Source: Bacteroidales bacterium
GTDB lineage: Bacteria > Bacteroidota > Bacteroidia > Bacteroidales > UBA932
Reading direction: 5' to 3'
NCBI GenBank assembly: GCA_029007435.1
Contig: JAQXHU010000037.1
Coordinates: 1-64,000 of the forward strand
Length of the DNA stretch: 64,000 nucleotides
Every line of letters starts with the position of its first letter. The first letter of the stretch is position 1. Made by a program: the position numbers and the translations under genes. Below are positions 62,627 through 64,000 of this stretch, piece after piece. The notes below the pieces were generated by a model. It saw only the letters and a program-made list of their open reading frames with translations. It had not been told where the DNA came from and searched no databases.

Positions 62627-63256
62627 TTGAGTAAGTTTTCAGATATATTCAGGATGATGGCAACCGCAACCGCGGTTGCTTTCATCCTTTTTTCTTGTAA
62701 ATCAAGTCTTTCCAAGGCTGACAAGCTCGATTTGTCCAAAACTCCCCTCCAGGCTGTTGACAGTATGTATCTTGTACAGACCAAAAACGGAAAAATCGAG
62801 ATGCGTGTCGTTACTGCGTCTATGCAGCATTTTGACAACGACTCTCTGTCCTACGACTATTTTCCGGAAGGAATCAATGTATATGCATACACTGAAGATG
62901 AGGTGCTTGAGTCCACAATAGTCTCGGACGAGGCCAGCCATATCACTAAAAAAGGCTCCAAAGAGGAAATCTGGAAGGCTTTCGGCAATGTTGTTGTGAA
63001 GAATATCGTCAAGCACCAGACAATGGAAAGCGACACTATTTACTGGGACCAGACCAACAAGGAAATATACACGGACTGCTATGTCCGCCTGTATTCACCG
63101 GAAGGACTGATACAGGGATATGGAATGAGATCTGACGAACGTGTCAGGAACGCCATAGTTATGAAACCGTTCAATAATTTTGGTGTGGTGGTGGAGGACA
63201 CCACAGCCGTGGTTCTTGATTCGGCCAATTTTATAGGTCCATTGATAAAAAAATAA
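62627..63256 (+). CDS. lptC: LptC-like LPS export protein
   Basis: 209 aa from TTG 62627 (MSKFSDIFRMMATATAVAFI); ATG 62654 would lose the positive n-region of the signal. The leader ends FILFSCKSS, so it is probably lipid-anchored or membrane-bound. The body is the OstA-like beta-jellyroll of LptC: GINVYAYTEDEVLESTIVSD, EASHITKKGSKEEIWKAFGN and VVKNIVKHQTMESDTIYWDQ, followed by KEIYTDCYVRLYSPEGLIQG. It bridges LptBFG to LptA. lptE is the other Lpt gene in the window. The gene follows the TPR gene by 9 bp. Confidence 0.88.
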   Translation: MSKFSDIFRMMATATAVAFILFSCKSSLSKADKLDLSKTPLQAVDSMYLVQTKNGKIEMRVVTASMQHFDNDSLSYDYFPEGINVYAYTEDEVLESTIVSDEASHITKKGSKEEIWKAFGNVVVKNIVKHQTMESDTIYWDQTNKEIYTDCYVRLYSPEGLIQGYGMRSDERVRNAIVMKPFNNFGVVVEDTTAVVLDSANFIGPLIKK

Positions 63257-63331
63257 TGTGTATTTCACAGAAAATTACTATCTTCGTACCCTTAATTGCA
63301 AAATTGAATAATAATTAAAAAATAAATAAAA

Positions 63332-64000
63332 ATGGCGGTACTTGAAAAGTTGCGCGTTAAATTCGGTATGGCGGTGTCAATCATCATCGCTTTAGGCCTG
63401 TTGTCATTCATCATCGACCCGAATGAAGTTATTTCTGCGTTCCAGGGAATGTCCTCAAAATACGATGTGGGGGAGATTAACGGAAAGTCCGTTTCTTACA
63501 ACAATTTCCAGGAGGATGTCCAGAAATTCACTACTATCAACGAGTTTATGACTGGAAACACTGCTCACAGCGCGGAGCAGCAGATGCAGATAAGAAACGC
63601 TGCCTGGCAGGATCTCATTTACAAATATCTTTTCGTGGAGAAGGCCAGGGAGGCAGGTCTCAATGTCGGAAGCGCAGAAATGCTCGACCTTACTACAGGC
63701 GATATGATTTCTCCTCTCATTGCCCAGAATCCTGCTTTTATGGACAACAACGGCAATTTCTCGAAAGAAAATCTTGTCAATCTTGTAAACAATCTTGATT
63801 CTGACCAGACCGGTAATCTCAGACTTTACTGGAATTACCTTCAGAGTTCCATTTTCAACCAGGAGATTTTCTCCAAATACAACTCCCTGTTCACCCAGAG
63901 TTCAGTTCTTTCTCCAATGATGCTAAGAAGGACTATAGCCGAGAATAACAATACTACCGACGTGGAGTTTGTAATGGTGCCATTCGGATACCAGAGAGAT
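63332..64000 (+). CDS. SurA/PpiD-like periplasmic peptidyl-prolyl isomerase, partial
   Basis: The first 223 residues are inside the window; the frame continues past the edge. An N-terminal transmembrane helix (about 12-30, GMAVSIIIALGLLSFIIDPN) anchors it. SurA_N-type sequence follows (VGEINGKSVSYNNFQEDVQK, AAWQDLIYKYLFVEKAREAG, LNVGSAEMLDLTTGDMISPL). The anchored layout is that of PpiD/SurA_N_3 chaperones, which fold outer-membrane proteins. The rotamase domain is presumed to lie outside the window. The usual CNNM/CorC gene between lptC and this gene is not present. Confidence 0.85.
   Translation, partial: MAVLEKLRVKFGMAVSIIIALGLLSFIIDPNEVISAFQGMSSKYDVGEINGKSVSYNNFQEDVQKFTTINEFMTGNTAHSAEQQMQIRNAAWQDLIYKYLFVEKAREAGLNVGSAEMLDLTTGDMISPLIAQNPAFMDNNGNFSKENLVNLVNNLDSDQTGNLRLYWNYLQSSIFNQEIFSKYNSLFTQSSVLSPMMLRRTIAENNNTTDVEFVMVPFGYQRD

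Noticed and set aside
1-64000. tRNA, rRNA, CRISPR, insertion sequence or prophage
   Set aside because: I saw no cloverleaf-like segment, repeat-spacer pattern, transposase, integrase or phage structural gene on either strand.

Overview
The window is a 64 kb piece of a Bacteroidales (Bacteroidota) chromosome, probably from a host-associated, gut-type lineage. Supporting evidence: BACON, DUF4988, DUF1566 and DUF4923 lipoproteins or envelope proteins; an S46 dipeptidyl-peptidase; a C69 dipeptidase; a FucP-type sugar symporter; a eukaryote-like class II GlyRS; a soluble fumarate reductase pair; and many copies of the Bacteroidota -7 promoter element TAnnTTTG. I see no rRNA, tRNA, CRISPR array, phage or insertion sequence. 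The content is mostly conserved core genome.

Layout. 1-5.5 kb: four leftward surface-lipoprotein genes, the last cut by the window edge. 5.7-8.9 kb: an EF-G-like GTPase with an in-frame TAG at codon 70, then two small HTH proteins. 8.9-14.3 kb: rightward rnhB, S46 peptidase, Mrp carrier, a small orphan ORF, PPTase and tsaE. 14.3-17.5 kb: leftward lipoprotein and an ECF sigma / membrane-anchored barrel pair. 17.7-24.9 kb: TPR protein plus EnvC-like LytM factor, yifB, mlaE-mlaF and pheS. 25-32.4 kb: C69 dipeptidase facing a leftward run (sigma-54 activator, lptE, TPR-like, secG, clpB without its N domain). 32.5-41.9 kb: a highly expressed lipoprotein, thioredoxin-like protein, hrpB, EEP hydrolase, DUF4923, a ThiL relative with an eroded active site, HAD phosphatase and fucP. 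42-46.3 kb: leftward sufS-sufE-sufT-like-folK-glyS. 46.4-56 kb: ruvA, mnmG, ybeY, tonB, hflX, frdB-frdA, ruvB. 56-64 kb: an all-rightward run of mfd, coaX, an outer-membrane protein, TPR, lptC and a SurA/PpiD-like chaperone.

The strongest large-scale signal is a probable replication-origin neighbourhood. Two perfect 16-bp parS palindromes (46967-46982 and 47657-47672, the second inside mnmG) lie about 8 kb from a 304-bp AT-rich gap between ruvB and mfd. That gap carries three TGTTGATAT, two TTTTCAACA, one GTTTCAACA and one edge TGTTGATAA, all DnaA-box-like. Genes to its right all run rightward and most genes just left run leftward.

Other notable points: a hairpin that buries the clpB ribosome-binding site (candidate RNA thermometer) with an operator-like palindrome upstream; an interrupted EF-G paralogue; a ThiL homologue missing most Mg-binding aspartates; frdA-frdB without the usual cytochrome b gene next to them; and a terminator-like hairpin directly in front of the hflX start codon.
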